Positions 1 to 7,884 of a stretch of 64,000 bases of DNA are shown here, one piece after another. The notes under the pieces were generated by a model, which saw nothing but the letters and a program-made list of their open reading frames with translations, did no database searches and was not told the DNA's origin. Each line of letters opens with the position of its first letter. Position 1 is the stretch's first letter. Position numbers and translations under genes: made by a program. This stretch comes from Pseudarthrobacter psychrotolerans. Its GTDB lineage: Bacteria > Actinomycetota > Actinomycetes > Actinomycetales > Micrococcaceae. Location: contig NZ_CP047899.1 of the NCBI RefSeq assembly GCF_009911795.1, forward strand, positions 1-64,000, read 5' to 3'.

Positions 1-177
1 GTGGCAGTGAAGCTTGACCCCGAGCACTGGGTGAAGCTGCAAGCAATCGCTGATTCCGCGTGCAGCAAGCCCGGACCACTCACCACCGAGCGCGTCATTG
101 AGTGGATCGAGAGTTTCGACTTCGCTCAGCTAGGCCCAAGACCAGTCCAAGAGGAGGCTTTCCGCGTGGCCTCTTAA
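1..177 (+). CDS. 3' end of an unknown protein (cut by window edge)
   Basis: An open frame runs from the first base to a TAA at 175-177 and gives about 58 residues, ending in EEAFRVAS. A GTG occupies positions 1-3, but the frame may enter from outside the window, so the start is unknown. No motif is recognised. An intrinsic terminator begins 6 bases after the stop, which supports this being the end of a real transcription unit. Confidence 0.5.
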   Translation: MAVKLDPEHWVKLQAIADSACSKPGPLTTERVIEWIESFDFAQLGPRPVQEEAFRVAS

Positions 178-182
178 AAGAA

Positions 183-205
183 AAGGCCCGCACTAGGCGG
201 GCCTT
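183..205 (+). terminator. Intrinsic terminator
   Basis: A perfect 9-bp stem (AAGGCCCGC / GCGGGCCTT) with a 5-base loop directly follows the stop codon at 177. There is no long T run, so it may act in both directions or be weak. The 270 bases from here to the next gene hold nothing else I recognise. Confidence 0.75.
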
Positions 206-477
206 GACTGCTAATCAATCGGTAGCCAGAAACTCTGATCCCGGCAAGTTTCTTAGTTTCCAGCTACTTGAACAACAGCGGCATTTTCATGTCCGCTCCT
301 GTTTAGGAATGACTCCATCATACACACACACCCTTTTTTGGGTACCGCTGTGCCCACCGACACGCGCGGCGTTTCGGACAAATCTTCAGTCCATGTCCAG
401 GCATGGACTGCCTTGGCGCCGCTCATCGCCGGCTCCCCCATCATGCGGTTTTGCGCCTTAGCCATTGATGGATCGGT

Positions 478-2592
478 ATGACGCAGAATCCGATGTACGA
501 CCTTGACGAGGCGTTGTTCGAGCCGGGCTCATGGCGGGCCCTGGACGCCTCGAACGTGGCTGTGCCTGGTCTACTTGCCGGTTCGCTGGATGCTGCCCTC
601 GGCTGGGTCGGCACCCGTGCTATCGCAACGGTGTTTGGCCGACTGCGATCAGACTTCCGGGTGGTCGACGTTGACCTGTCCGGTAATCGCGGTGACGCTG
701 TGACCGACCTTGTGGCCGACTGGGCCGTCAAACACAGCCGTTGGCACCTGGTGCGCCCTTCCGGCGGCGCGGTCGGTCGTCACCACGTATTCATTCATGT
801 CGATGTCGCCACACTCCCGGCCCTGCGGGAGTACGTCGCGCAGCTGCGCAAGAGCTTCCACGTCAACACTTCCAGCATTGATGTGCGTACGGCGGTCCGC
901 CCGCTGAGCGCCCCGCACCGTACCGGTGCGACCACGACTGTTCTGGGCGGTGCTCGGGTCCTGCGGGAGGCGCTGCGGTCCTGCCCGGACGTCCCTGCCG
1001 CGAAACGCACTGGACGACGGAACCATGGTGACATAGCGCGTGTGTCCCAGCGTTCCCGATCCTCCGTGTCCCAGACGGCCGCGCGCGACGGATCCGGTTC
1101 CTGGCTCCGCGCGGCACTCCCCTCCCCCGTCCCAGGTGGCCGCACTTTGCCGGATGTCTGGGACGAGTACCTTACACACGGGACCCGCCCGGTGATCGGC
1201 GGCATGGACCATTCAGGGTCGACGTTTGAGCTGATCGCGACAAAGAAGATGGTGGTCGCCGGCTACACACCCGCACAAGCCTGGAACGCCGTGTCCGCCG
1301 CGCACCCGTCCGCGATGCCCAAAGCCTGCCTGAACCAGAAACGCTGGGTGAACAACGTCTGGAACCACTGTGTAGAGGACCTCACGACGTTCTTCGCAGA
1401 GGACCCAACGGCGGCCCGGTCAGCTGATCAGGCTTCACCGGAGGTGCTGGCCATAGTGGACGCTGCCAGGCGGCGACTGCACGTGCTGCTGTGGGAGTAC
1501 CCGGTCCGACGCAGAGACACCCTCGCCACCGTCGCGCACGCCGTCCTGGACAGGATCGAACGGACCGGTGTACTCCGTGTCCCGGTTCCGGAGAGAAACC
1601 TCGTCCTGGACACGGGCATCGCTTCCCGCCCTCCGATCCGCGCAGCCCTGCGCTTCATCGACGGCAAGCTCGGCACCTTGCACAGGGACACCTTGAATCC
1701 CGCATCGCCTGAGACCGGCAGCTTCGAGTTTGAACTGATTCCGGCACAGGGTACAGCTGTGTTGGAATCCTCCCCACCTCGTAGTCACGCCCCCCTCCCC
1801 CGCTCCTCCACCTGGCTGCCCCTGCCTCCCACCGCACGGCGCCTCTGGCAAACACTCCGCCAGAACGGGCCCTCCGCGATTGCCACCCTCTGCCGTTCCG
1901 CTGCCTTGCCCGAGCTCCTGAACACTCCTGCCAGCCCCAGCACCCTCCGTACCGGACGCTCTTCGCTCACGGCTCTCGCGGCCGCCGGCCTTGCCCTCTG
2001 CGACGACGCCGGTACATGGAGTGCCACCAGCACGGTTGCCCCTGAGCACGCAACAGCTGCTGCGGAAGAAGCTGACCGGCTCGAAGAGCAGATTGACGCC
2101 GAGCGGCAGGCATACCGCCAGCGGCAATCAGGAACGTGGGCGGCACAGCGCCGCCGTGCCCTAGCCAAAGACCACGCCCGTTACCAAGCCTGGTGGGACA
2201 ACCTGCCGGAGGAAGAACGCCGGAAACGCCAGGAACACCACGCCTGGGCCTTCCAAAGGCTCCCGCTCACCGCCCAAGAAGCACTCAAAGCACAGATCGC
2301 GACCCGCCGCACAGGCGCAGGCATCAATGAGCCTGTCCGTTACGCCCGGTGGCGCGAAACACTCTCTCCCGACGAGGTCCTCCTGCGTACAACCGAACGC
2401 GCCGCCGCCTTCGCGGCCTTGCCCGGGCCCCTCCAACAGGCCACCATCGCTTCCTGGGAACGCCACCGTGCCCGCTTCGGGCTCCCCGCACCAAGCCGGT
2501 CACGCATCCAGCCTCCTGAGCCAGGGCCCCAACCGACCTTTGTGCAACAAGCGCTCCCTGTGCCTGAACTCCTCGCTACCACGGGCGTTTGA
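478..2592 (+). CDS. AEP primase-like plasmid replication protein
   Basis: 704 residues. The N-terminal third carries the layout of archaeo-eukaryotic-type primases: VVDVDLS (D64, D66) for the metal site, GRHHVFIHVD around residue 101, and IDVRTAVRPLSAPHR (D135, H147) as the third motif. Proteins of this type act as primase-replicases or initiators on actinobacterial plasmids. The middle is unassigned, and the last ~170 residues are rich in Arg, Glu and Gln and look helical. Being the first long gene, next to the partition genes and ending in a large hairpin, it is the best candidate for the replication protein. The family assignment rests on motifs only, and the initiator role is inferred from context. 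Confidence 0.72.
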   Translation: MTQNPMYDLDEALFEPGSWRALDASNVAVPGLLAGSLDAALGWVGTRAIATVFGRLRSDFRVVDVDLSGNRGDAVTDLVADWAVKHSRWHLVRPSGGAVGRHHVFIHVDVATLPALREYVAQLRKSFHVNTSSIDVRTAVRPLSAPHRTGATTTVLGGARVLREALRSCPDVPAAKRTGRRNHGDIARVSQRSRSSVSQTAARDGSGSWLRAALPSPVPGGRTLPDVWDEYLTHGTRPVIGGMDHSGSTFELIATKKMVVAGYTPAQAWNAVSAAHPSAMPKACLNQKRWVNNVWNHCVEDLTTFFAEDPTAARSADQASPEVLAIVDAARRRLHVLLWEYPVRRRDTLATVAHAVLDRIERTGVLRVPVPERNLVLDTGIASRPPIRAALRFIDGKLGTLHRDTLNPASPETGSFEFELIPAQGTAVLESSPPRSHAPLPRSSTWLPLPPTARRLWQTLRQNGPSAIATLCRSAALPELLNTPASPSTLRTGRSSLTALAAAGLALCDDAGTWSATSTVAPEHATAAAEEADRLEEQIDAERQAYRQRQSGTWAAQRRRALAKDHARYQAWWDNLPEEERRKRQEHHAWAFQRLPLTAQEALKAQIATRRTGAGINEPVRYARWRETLSPDEVLLRTTERAAAFAALPGPLQQATIASWERHRARFGLPAPSRSRIQPPEPGPQPTFVQQALPVPELLATTGV

Positions 2593-2635
2593 CGGCTACT
2601 GTCCCGCCGTGGGACAGTAGCCGTCAAACGCCCGT
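2581..2635. repeat. Perfect 25-bp inverted repeat at the end of the replication gene
   Basis: Arms 2581-2605 and 2611-2635 are exact reverse complements around the 5-base loop GCCGT. The left arm holds the last codons and stop of the replication gene, and the right arm ends 23 bases before the ATG of the next gene. No T run follows, so a plain rho-independent terminator is not the only reading. It could be an operator, a cruciform, or part of the replication origin. Confidence 0.9.
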
Positions 2636-2658
2636 GGGACGCGATGGGAGTGAAACAT

Positions 2659-3123
2659 ATGTCGGAGTTCATCAGTTGCGCGGAGGCGTACCGGCTCGCA
2701 CGCGAACGTGCGAGCGTCGCCGATTCGTTTGAGGCGACCCTGCTGCATATGGCGGTGTATGACGCGCGGGAAGCTGGCATGTCGATCCGAGAGGTGGCGG
2801 CCGCGCTGAGCGTCCCCAAGAGCACGGTGGCCCGCCACTGGCGGGATGGTCACCGATGCCCTGAGGTTGTCCCGGTATGGGGCTCGGCGGCTGCATGGGG
2901 AGAGGCGCATGCAGCGATCTGGGCGCACAATCCGCGCGAACTTGCTGACGATTGGGTGCCGTTTGAGTGGCGGGATGAAGCGGGGTCTCGTGTCGTCAGG
3001 CGTAGGGCGCGCGGAGTGGCCACACTGCGTGAGTGGCCGGTGCAGGCTCCGGTTGCGTGCGCTGGTGGAATCTGTGGGCATTGTGAGAAGTGCAGGGCGC
3101 GCCAGGAGCAAGCCGACCAGTAA
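2659..3123 (+). CDS. Small HTH protein with C-terminal cysteine cluster
   Basis: About 154 residues. The ATG at 2659 is preferred over the in-frame ATG at 2644 because GGGAG (2646-2650) lies 8 bases before it. Near residue 40 the segment MSIREVAAALSVPKSTVARH is a textbook helix-turn-helix. The C-terminus has CAGGICGHCEKC, a likely zinc-binding cluster. It lies just downstream of the replication gene hairpin, so it may be a copy-number or rep regulator. That role is inferred from position only. Confidence 0.7.
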   Translation: MSEFISCAEAYRLARERASVADSFEATLLHMAVYDAREAGMSIREVAAALSVPKSTVARHWRDGHRCPEVVPVWGSAAAWGEAHAAIWAHNPRELADDWVPFEWRDEAGSRVVRRRARGVATLREWPVQAPVACAGGICGHCEKCRARQEQADQ

Positions 3124-3275
3124 CGAGCGTTGGATGGCGTCAGACCGTGCGGCGATGGCTTGTGACCGGCGTGACCCGCTTGGGTTGTTCAGAGTTCGCT
3201 GAGGTGGCGCAGCTGTTCCTGGACGATGCCCCTCCGGTTTCATCACTGGATCACCGGCTCGTGAGGACAGTTGTC

Positions 3276-3593
3276 TTATCGGGGGAGGTAGTTTCCGTGC
3301 CATTCGCCGGGCGCGGGCCGGCGTACCTGTGAAGCGGGAACCCAGCATTGGTAGGTGCTGCCACGGTCATCGGTCCAGGCCACATCGACCTCTTCTTGAG
3401 TCCAGAATGTGGCGTACCCGTGGACTTCCAAGGGTCCGCCGTCAACCAGGGGAACCTGGGCGATTACTTCCGGTTCCTGCTTGTATGTGAACCTGTGGAC
3501 TGTGTGTCCGGTGTGGTCTGGCCGGCGGTCGGCGTGTTCGTACATGGTGCCGTCCATTTGGAAGGCGCGGTCTGTTTCGAACCTGCTCACCAT
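3276..3593 (-). CDS. Conserved-looking hypothetical protein
   Basis: 105 residues, hydrophilic, with many Thr, Asp and aromatic residues (GYATFWTQEEVDVAWTDD), a composition typical of a real folded protein. The start at 3593 has no clear ribosome-binding site, and a GTG (MVS) codon follows immediately. It runs convergent to the HTH gene and in the same direction as the KfrA-like gene. No family is recognised. Confidence 0.5.
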   Translation of the reverse strand: MVSRFETDRAFQMDGTMYEHADRRPDHTGHTVHRFTYKQEPEVIAQVPLVDGGPLEVHGYATFWTQEEVDVAWTDDRGSTYQCWVPASQVRRPAPGEWHGNYLPR

Positions 3594-3677
3594 TCAAGGC
3601 TAGCCCGGCAACGCGTCGGTGCCCGGGATTCGCGCCACCGTCTTAGCTAGGGCCAAAGACACAGGAGGGTCAGCGGG

Positions 3678-4772
3678 CTACACCGTTGGGCTTTGTCCTT
3701 CTCCCGCTGTGCGCGGGCGAGAGGTTCGGCGTTCCTTGGTCGGTGTCTCGCGGGCTTGGGTTAGTTCGTCGCGCAGTTGGTCGATTTGGCGGCGGTAGGT
3801 GTCGTGGAGGTCCTTAACGCGTTGGTCCCCATGGACGCGTTCACGTTCGATGTCGGCTCTGGCCGCTTCGCGCTCGGCGGTCAACGTTGCCAGAGTGCCG
3901 CGCAGGTCGGCCATCGTCTCTCGTATGTGCTCGACGTCGGCCCGGGCACCCTCAAGCTGTCCCCGCACCTCGCCGGCCGCGGCTTCTGCGCGGCCGGCGC
4001 GCGCCTCCTCCGCCTTGGCGCGGCTCTCGGCGGCGCCTGCCTGCTGCTCTGCCTCGGCACGGGCCCGTTCCGCAGCCTCAGCCCGTCGGGTCACTGCGTC
4101 ACGTTCCTGCTCAACCTGTCTCAGTTGGGCCCGGGTGGATTCCAGGTCACCCCGTAGTTGCTCAGCTTCGGCTTGAGCTTGCTCCCGCTCGGCCGCCGCA
4201 GCCACACGGGCCTCGGCGAGCTCGGAAGCAAGCCGGCCTTTCTCCTCGCGCTCGGTGGCCAGCTCGGCGTTGACGCCGGCCAGCGCCTCAGCCAGTTCTT
4301 CACTTTGCCGAGTTGCTTCCTCGGCTGCGGCATCGGCTTCGTCCTTCTCGGCGCCAGCCCGGCGCTGAGCCTGCTCGGCACGGGCGGCCCGGGCGTTCGC
4401 GGTAGCCACCTGCTCGGCGGCTTCGCTTGCTACTGATTCGATCTGTGCCTCTGCCGCCTCGGGGTCTCCTACGGTGCGCAGCTCCTCGACCAGCGTCGTC
4501 AGCTGCTGCCCGAGGTGCTCGATCATCCCGGTCACCTGGCCGGTGATCTCGCTGGCTCGCTGGCGCGCGGTATCCACGGGCCGTGTCTCGGCGGCGCGGG
4601 CGGTGTCTTCGCTGAGGCGCTGCCGCGCCCGCCAAGCCGACGCGCGCGTATGGGTCGGGTCATCGCAGTACTCCGGCGGCCGACCGGTGCTGGCTAGGGA
4701 AGCCATGACGGGGCGCGGGCACCCCGGAAACCGGCACGTACGCACGTCAACTTCAAAAATGTTCTCGCCCAT
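3678..4772 (-). CDS. KfrA-like coiled-coil plasmid protein with N-terminal zinc-like motif
   Basis: 364 residues from the ATG at 4772 (MGENIFEVD). The open frame extends upstream, but that part is AT-rich and not protein-like. Residues ~13-45 hold a Cys/His pattern (CRFPGCPRPV, then YCDDPTH) seen at the start of actinobacterial plasmid coiled-coil proteins. Residues ~95-335 are an almost unbroken Ala/Glu/Arg coiled coil, and the tail is basic. KfrA-type proteins form filaments, bind DNA upstream of their own gene and help plasmid partition. Here the gene diverges from parA across a repeat-rich AT block, which fits an autoregulated partition accessory factor. No sequence search was possible, so the family call rests on architecture. 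Confidence 0.7.
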   Translation of the reverse strand: MGENIFEVDVRTCRFPGCPRPVMASLASTGRPPEYCDDPTHTRASAWRARQRLSEDTARAAETRPVDTARQRASEITGQVTGMIEHLGQQLTTLVEELRTVGDPEAAEAQIESVASEAAEQVATANARAARAEQAQRRAGAEKDEADAAAEEATRQSEELAEALAGVNAELATEREEKGRLASELAEARVAAAAEREQAQAEAEQLRGDLESTRAQLRQVEQERDAVTRRAEAAERARAEAEQQAGAAESRAKAEEARAGRAEAAAGEVRGQLEGARADVEHIRETMADLRGTLATLTAEREAARADIERERVHGDQRVKDLHDTYRRQIDQLRDELTQARETPTKERRTSRPRTAGEGQSPTV

Positions 4773-4856
4773 AGTTTCATCATATCGTCTTTCGTTGCAG
4801 AACGGAATACGAAACGAAACGAAATACAAAAAGCACGCGATGGAGCTTGGTTGCGT

Positions 4857-4889
4857 TCTTGTTTGCAACCAGTTTGGTTGCAAACAAGA
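4857..4889. repeat. 14-bp perfect inverted repeat in the parA upstream region
   Basis: Arms 4857-4870 and 4876-4889 (TCTTGTTTGCAACC and its complement) flank the 5-base spacer AGTTT. The right arm overlaps the start of the first 60-bp direct repeat. It is a likely operator for a dimeric DNA-binding protein. Confidence 0.8.
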
Positions 4890-4996
4890 TGCGTTCAACT
4901 TTGCAACTGGCTACGTTTGGATCTAGTTTCACTCTCGTTGCAAACAAGTTGCATTCAACTTCGCAAGTGATTACGATTAGATCTAGTTTCAATCTG
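4877..4996. repeat. Two tandem 60-bp direct repeats
   Basis: Unit 1 is 4877-4936 and unit 2 is 4937-4996, both starting GTTGCAAACAAG. About 50 of 60 bases match. Conserved blocks include TTCAACTT and GATCTAGTTTCA. Direct repeats next to parA are typical of plasmid centromeres, so this is a candidate partition site. Confidence 0.8.
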
Positions 4997-5107
4997 GTTC
5001 TATTCCGAAACGGTGTTTGTTGCGAATAAGAATGGAACGAGTTGGGGCCACCTGATCAACTAGCATGCAACTAAGCGAAACTGCAGCGGACGGAAGGCTC
5101 GCACCTC

Positions 5108-5749
5108 ATGATTCTCACCATCGGCTCGCTCAAGGGCGGGTGTTCAAAATCAACACTTACGGTCAACGTGGCTGCCGAACTGGCACGTCTGGGCAAAAAG
5201 GTCACCGTTGTGGACGCGGACCCCATTGCCAGCACGACGAACTGGGTCGCCGACCGCGAGGAGCGTAGTCCGGATCTGCCGGCAGTGATTGGTGTGCAGA
5301 AGAAGGGAAACCTGCGCGCCACTCTTCTGGACCTTGAGGCAAGTGCTGACTTTGTCATCGTCGACACAGGCGGTTATGACTCACAGGAGCTGCGTACAGC
5401 AGCCACCGCATCCGACCTTTTGATCGTCCCAATGAAAGCATCTCCGCTGGACCTCGACACTTTGCCTAAGTTCGTCAAGGTGGTCGAAGGAATCATGGAC
5501 TTCAATGCTGAACTCGAAGTCCGTGGACTGTTCACCCAGGCATCCACCCACGCCATGGACAAGCGTCTGGACGAGTCCCGCGACATCCTCAGTGACTACC
5601 CCGAGATCCCACTGTTCGACACCACGATCTACCAGCGCAGTTCCTACATGGACGTGATGCCAGTCGGTAGGGGAGTCGTGGAGTGGAGCGACAGCAAGGC
5701 CAAGGCTGAAATTCAGGTACTCGTACAGGAGATGATCAACCTTGGCTAA
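5108..5749 (+). CDS. parA: ParA-family partition ATPase (small, type Ib-like)
   Basis: 213 residues. The deviant Walker A motif KGGCSKST is at residues 9-16, VTVVDADP follows at about 32, and VIVDTGG near residue 85 is Walker B. It lacks an N-terminal DNA-binding extension, as in ParF/ParA type Ib systems where a small separate protein binds the centromere. The next gene overlaps its end by 8 bases and has a ribbon-helix-helix-like C-terminus, as expected for that partner. The upstream repeat block is the probable centromere and autoregulation site. Confidence 0.9.
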   Translation: MILTIGSLKGGCSKSTLTVNVAAELARLGKKVTVVDADPIASTTNWVADREERSPDLPAVIGVQKKGNLRATLLDLEASADFVIVDTGGYDSQELRTAATASDLLIVPMKASPLDLDTLPKFVKVVEGIMDFNAELEVRGLFTQASTHAMDKRLDESRDILSDYPEIPLFDTTIYQRSSYMDVMPVGRGVVEWSDSKAKAEIQVLVQEMINLG

Positions 5750-6120
5750 CGCACGCCCCACCCCCAATCGCCGTCGGCGTGAAACCAGCCCGGATGAGGA
5801 AGCCCGAATCGAAGCTTTCGCCCAGCGGGCAGCGACGCTGCTCCCGGTGCCTGAGGCCGCGCCGGTCCCAGTCGCTCCGCCGCGCCGGTCCCAGTCGCTC
5901 CGCCCGCGCCGGTCCAGTCGCTCCGCCCGCGCCGGTCCCAGTCGCGCTGCCGGCGCAAATTCAAACTGCCGCACCCGTTGAGAAGGAACCAAAGAACAAG
6001 TCCTACACGTTTCGGATGACGAAGGAAACGTTGGACAAGCTCAGGAGTGCGGCTGCGGCTGAAGACCGGAGTATCCAGTGGGTCTTCGACAAGATCCTCT
6101 TGCCGGCCCTCGATAAGTAA
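5742..6120 (+). CDS. ParG-like centromere-binding partner (two one-base frameshifts)
   Basis: It starts at TTG 5742, overlapping the end of parA. Frame 1 gives a basic N-terminus, then an APVPVAPP repeat. The C-terminus is in another frame and ends in KSYTFRMTKETLDKL followed by two helices, a ribbon-helix-helix pattern as in ParG-type proteins. In the 24-bp repeat at 5859-5952 two of the four units are one C short. Restoring both gives one 126-residue protein with four APVPVAPP-like repeats. Position and architecture support the partition partner role. The losses may be sequencing errors in CCC runs or real decay. Confidence 0.65.
5859..5952 (+). repeat. Four 24-bp tandem repeats encoding a Pro/Val/Ala linker
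   Basis: Units at 5859-5881 (23 bp), 5882-5905 (24 bp), 5906-5928 (23 bp) and 5929-5952 (24 bp) begin GCGCCGGTCC. Each full unit encodes APVPVAPP. The two 23-bp units are each missing one C, which breaks the frame of the ParA partner. Confidence 0.9.
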
Positions 6121-6283
6121 GGGTCTGGGGCGGGTGCGATGAGTTCCGGACTGACCTTGGTTGCACTGTGCATTCATTGTTGTTGCATCGCTGGTGACTC
6201 GTATTGATCTGCGGCGGACCCTCGCGGTCGTCTGCGCCCAGTGGAAATGTGACGCTCTTCTGAGGCTGGACTAAGTCCAGCGG

Positions 6284-6502
6284 ATGCCGACATCGTGCCT
6301 CTGGAACTCGGGGAGCAAGCAGCACCTCGAACCTCTGGCCCGAAATCCGAACGCCGAGGGCGCTACGCACGTTCAGAACCCGAAGGACGGCATAGAGAAT
6401 CAACTCAACGCTGCGGTGTGCCAGCACCGGGTCACCCTCACGGCCGCACAGCAGGCCATTGCGACCGACTGGACCACGGCCAAAGCAAAACTTGGCCTCT
6501 AG
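6284..6502 (+). pseudogene. Decayed gene remnant
   Basis: The last ~45 codons read coherently (NPKDGIENQLNAAVC, then AAQQAIATDWTTAKAKLGL). Just upstream the coherent reading jumps between frames: VPLELG in one, SNLWPE in a second, NPNAEG in a third. I recall similar C-termini in small actinobacterial proteins of unknown function, but cannot name the family. Multiple frame changes over about 60 bases point to real decay rather than one sequencing slip. Confidence 0.4.
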
Positions 6503-6555
6503 TACCCAATAACGGACGAAATTGTCGTTGCCGCGTGGAAGGATGCAGCACAGAT

Positions 6556-6595
6556 CGGTATGTCAGGTGGCACATTTGTGCCACCTGACATACCG
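6556..6595. repeat. 19-bp perfect inverted repeat with 2-base loop
   Basis: Arms 6556-6574 and 6577-6595 are exact reverse complements around TT, with the core TGTCAGGTGGCACA. It lies between the decayed remnant and a small membrane protein gene whose ATG is 36 bases downstream. A T run is absent. It could be an operator or an extended hairpin terminator. Confidence 0.85.
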
Positions 6596-6630
6596 AAATG
6601 AGACGACCTAGATGGAAGAGGGCGTGAACG

Positions 6631-6864
6631 ATGGTTTGGATTATTGGTGGGGGAGCGGTGGTGCTGCTCCTGGGCTTGATGTGGAACATATTTGTGCACC
6701 CGATACGGTTTGGTACCGGCCTGCTCAAGCTGGCCCTAGGCGTGGCCGGCATCATATTCCTGTTTGCAGGGATCTTTGCCGGGAACTTCGGTAACGGCTT
6801 CCTTGGCGTTCTGCTTCTGGCAGGCGCATCATTCGTGAGCTGGTTCCAGGCAAAGCACATGTGA
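6631..6864 (+). CDS. Small membrane protein
   Basis: 77 residues with three hydrophobic stretches (about residues 3-20, 30-48 and 54-70), rich in Gly, Leu and Ile, and a short charged C-terminus (WFQAKHM). GGAAGAGGG upstream of the ATG is a fair ribosome-binding site. It resembles the small inner-membrane proteins common on plasmids. No function can be assigned. Confidence 0.65.
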   Translation: MVWIIGGGAVVLLLGLMWNIFVHPIRFGTGLLKLALGVAGIIFLFAGIFAGNFGNGFLGVLLLAGASFVSWFQAKHM

Positions 6865-6940
6865 CCCGTTTGGTAGACAGACATGCGTGTGGGCTCGTTG
6901 GAGGTGAATAGATCCTCATCGCGCAAGCAAGGAGGAACGC

Positions 6941-7447
6941 ATGGCTATCGCTACAACAGTGAGCATCAAGTACAAGTGCGGACACACCCAGGCAACTGAC
7001 TTGTCCAAGGTCCCCGCGGGCCGACGTAAGGCCCATGCCTACGGACTGGGGCTGAACCGGATCTGCGGCAGGTGCTTCACAAAGGAAAACGCCGCCGGCC
7101 GGGAAACCTGGCTCGCGGAACGGAACGCCCAGGCATTGGCTGAGGCCGAGTCATTCGAGGCAGACCACCAGTTGCCGCCGGTTGAGGGCAGTGAGAAGCA
7201 GATTCCGTGGGCGACACGGGTCCGGTACGAGCTTCTTTCCACGGCGCTGCAGGCGTTGACGGGTGACTCGGACGAAACGCTCAGTGCCGAGGACTTTGAG
7301 GAACGGATCCTCGTCCCGGCGCGAGCAATCACCCGGGCCAGGTGGTGGATCGACAACGGCGACGCCGACGCCGAGGACGTCGAGGAACTTGTCAGCACGG
7401 CTCTTGAGGACGCAGACGATCACGTCGAGACCGAGAACCCGTTCTAG
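6941..7447 (+). CDS. Hypothetical protein with N-terminal Cys/His motif
   Basis: 168 residues behind AAGGAGG with good spacing. The N-terminus has CGHTQ and, about 28 residues on, CGRC, a plausible zinc site. The middle is helical, and the C-terminus is very acidic (DADAEDVEELVSTALEDADD). It precedes the redoxin gene by about 30 bases and may share its operon. No family is recognised. Confidence 0.7.
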   Translation: MAIATTVSIKYKCGHTQATDLSKVPAGRRKAHAYGLGLNRICGRCFTKENAAGRETWLAERNAQALAEAESFEADHQLPPVEGSEKQIPWATRVRYELLSTALQALTGDSDETLSAEDFEERILVPARAITRARWWIDNGDADAEDVEELVSTALEDADDHVETENPF

Positions 7448-7478
7448 GTCGGCACTCATGCCCGAGAAGGAGGAGCCC

Positions 7479-7757
7479 GTGAGCATCAAAATCTATTCAA
7501 GCCGCGGCTGCACGCAATGCGCCATGACCAAACGCCTCTACGACCGTGACGGCGTGGCCTACGAAACGGTCATGATCGACAACAACGAAACAGCGCAGGC
7601 CCGGCTGAAGGCCGCCGGCCACCAGCAACTCCCCGTCGTCGTCACAGACACCGCTACATGGACCGGTTTCCAGCCAGAACGCGTCAAAGCCAGCATCGTA
7701 GAGTTCAAAGCCAGCGTCCCTGCCACCTTCACCACGCACGGCCCCGACGTCGCCTGA
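7479..7757 (+). CDS. Glutaredoxin-like (NrdH/mycoredoxin type) redoxin
   Basis: 92 residues from the GTG at 7479, which has AAGGAGG 5 bases upstream; an in-frame ATG at 7458 is less likely. IKIYSSRGCTQCAMTKRLYD carries the CxxC active site at the end of the first strand. LPVVVTD has the cis-proline loop and TGFQPERVKA the last helix, as in NrdH or glutaredoxin-like electron donors. Its partner on the plasmid is unknown. A terminator follows directly. Confidence 0.85.
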   Translation: MSIKIYSSRGCTQCAMTKRLYDRDGVAYETVMIDNNETAQARLKAAGHQQLPVVVTDTATWTGFQPERVKASIVEFKASVPATFTTHGPDVA

Positions 7758-7770
7758 CCCTCAAACCACT

Positions 7771-7804
7771 AAGGGCCGGCGCAGCGCCCGCTCTGCCGGC
7801 CCTT
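7771..7804 (+). terminator. Intrinsic terminator after the redoxin gene
   Basis: A 10-bp perfect stem (AAGGGCCGGC / GCCGGCCCTT) with a 14-base loop, ending in TTT, lies 14 bases after the stop. Confidence 0.85.
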
Positions 7805-7884
7805 TCCGATGTCCGGTACTGACATGCACGTGGCCGCCCCGGATCGGATTCCTACAGCAAGACTCCGCCTCAGGAAGGGAAACA

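Larger units (their letters stand above)
4773..5107. promoter_or_regulatory. AT-rich divergent control region, candidate centromere
   Basis: This block between the KfrA-like gene and parA is far more AT-rich than its surroundings. It holds a 14-bp perfect inverted repeat, two 60-bp imperfect direct repeats and several copies of CGAAACGAAA-type words near the KfrA-like start. It probably contains both divergent promoters and a parS/parC-like site for the ParA partner, or KfrA-type operators. There is no gene in it. Confidence 0.6.
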
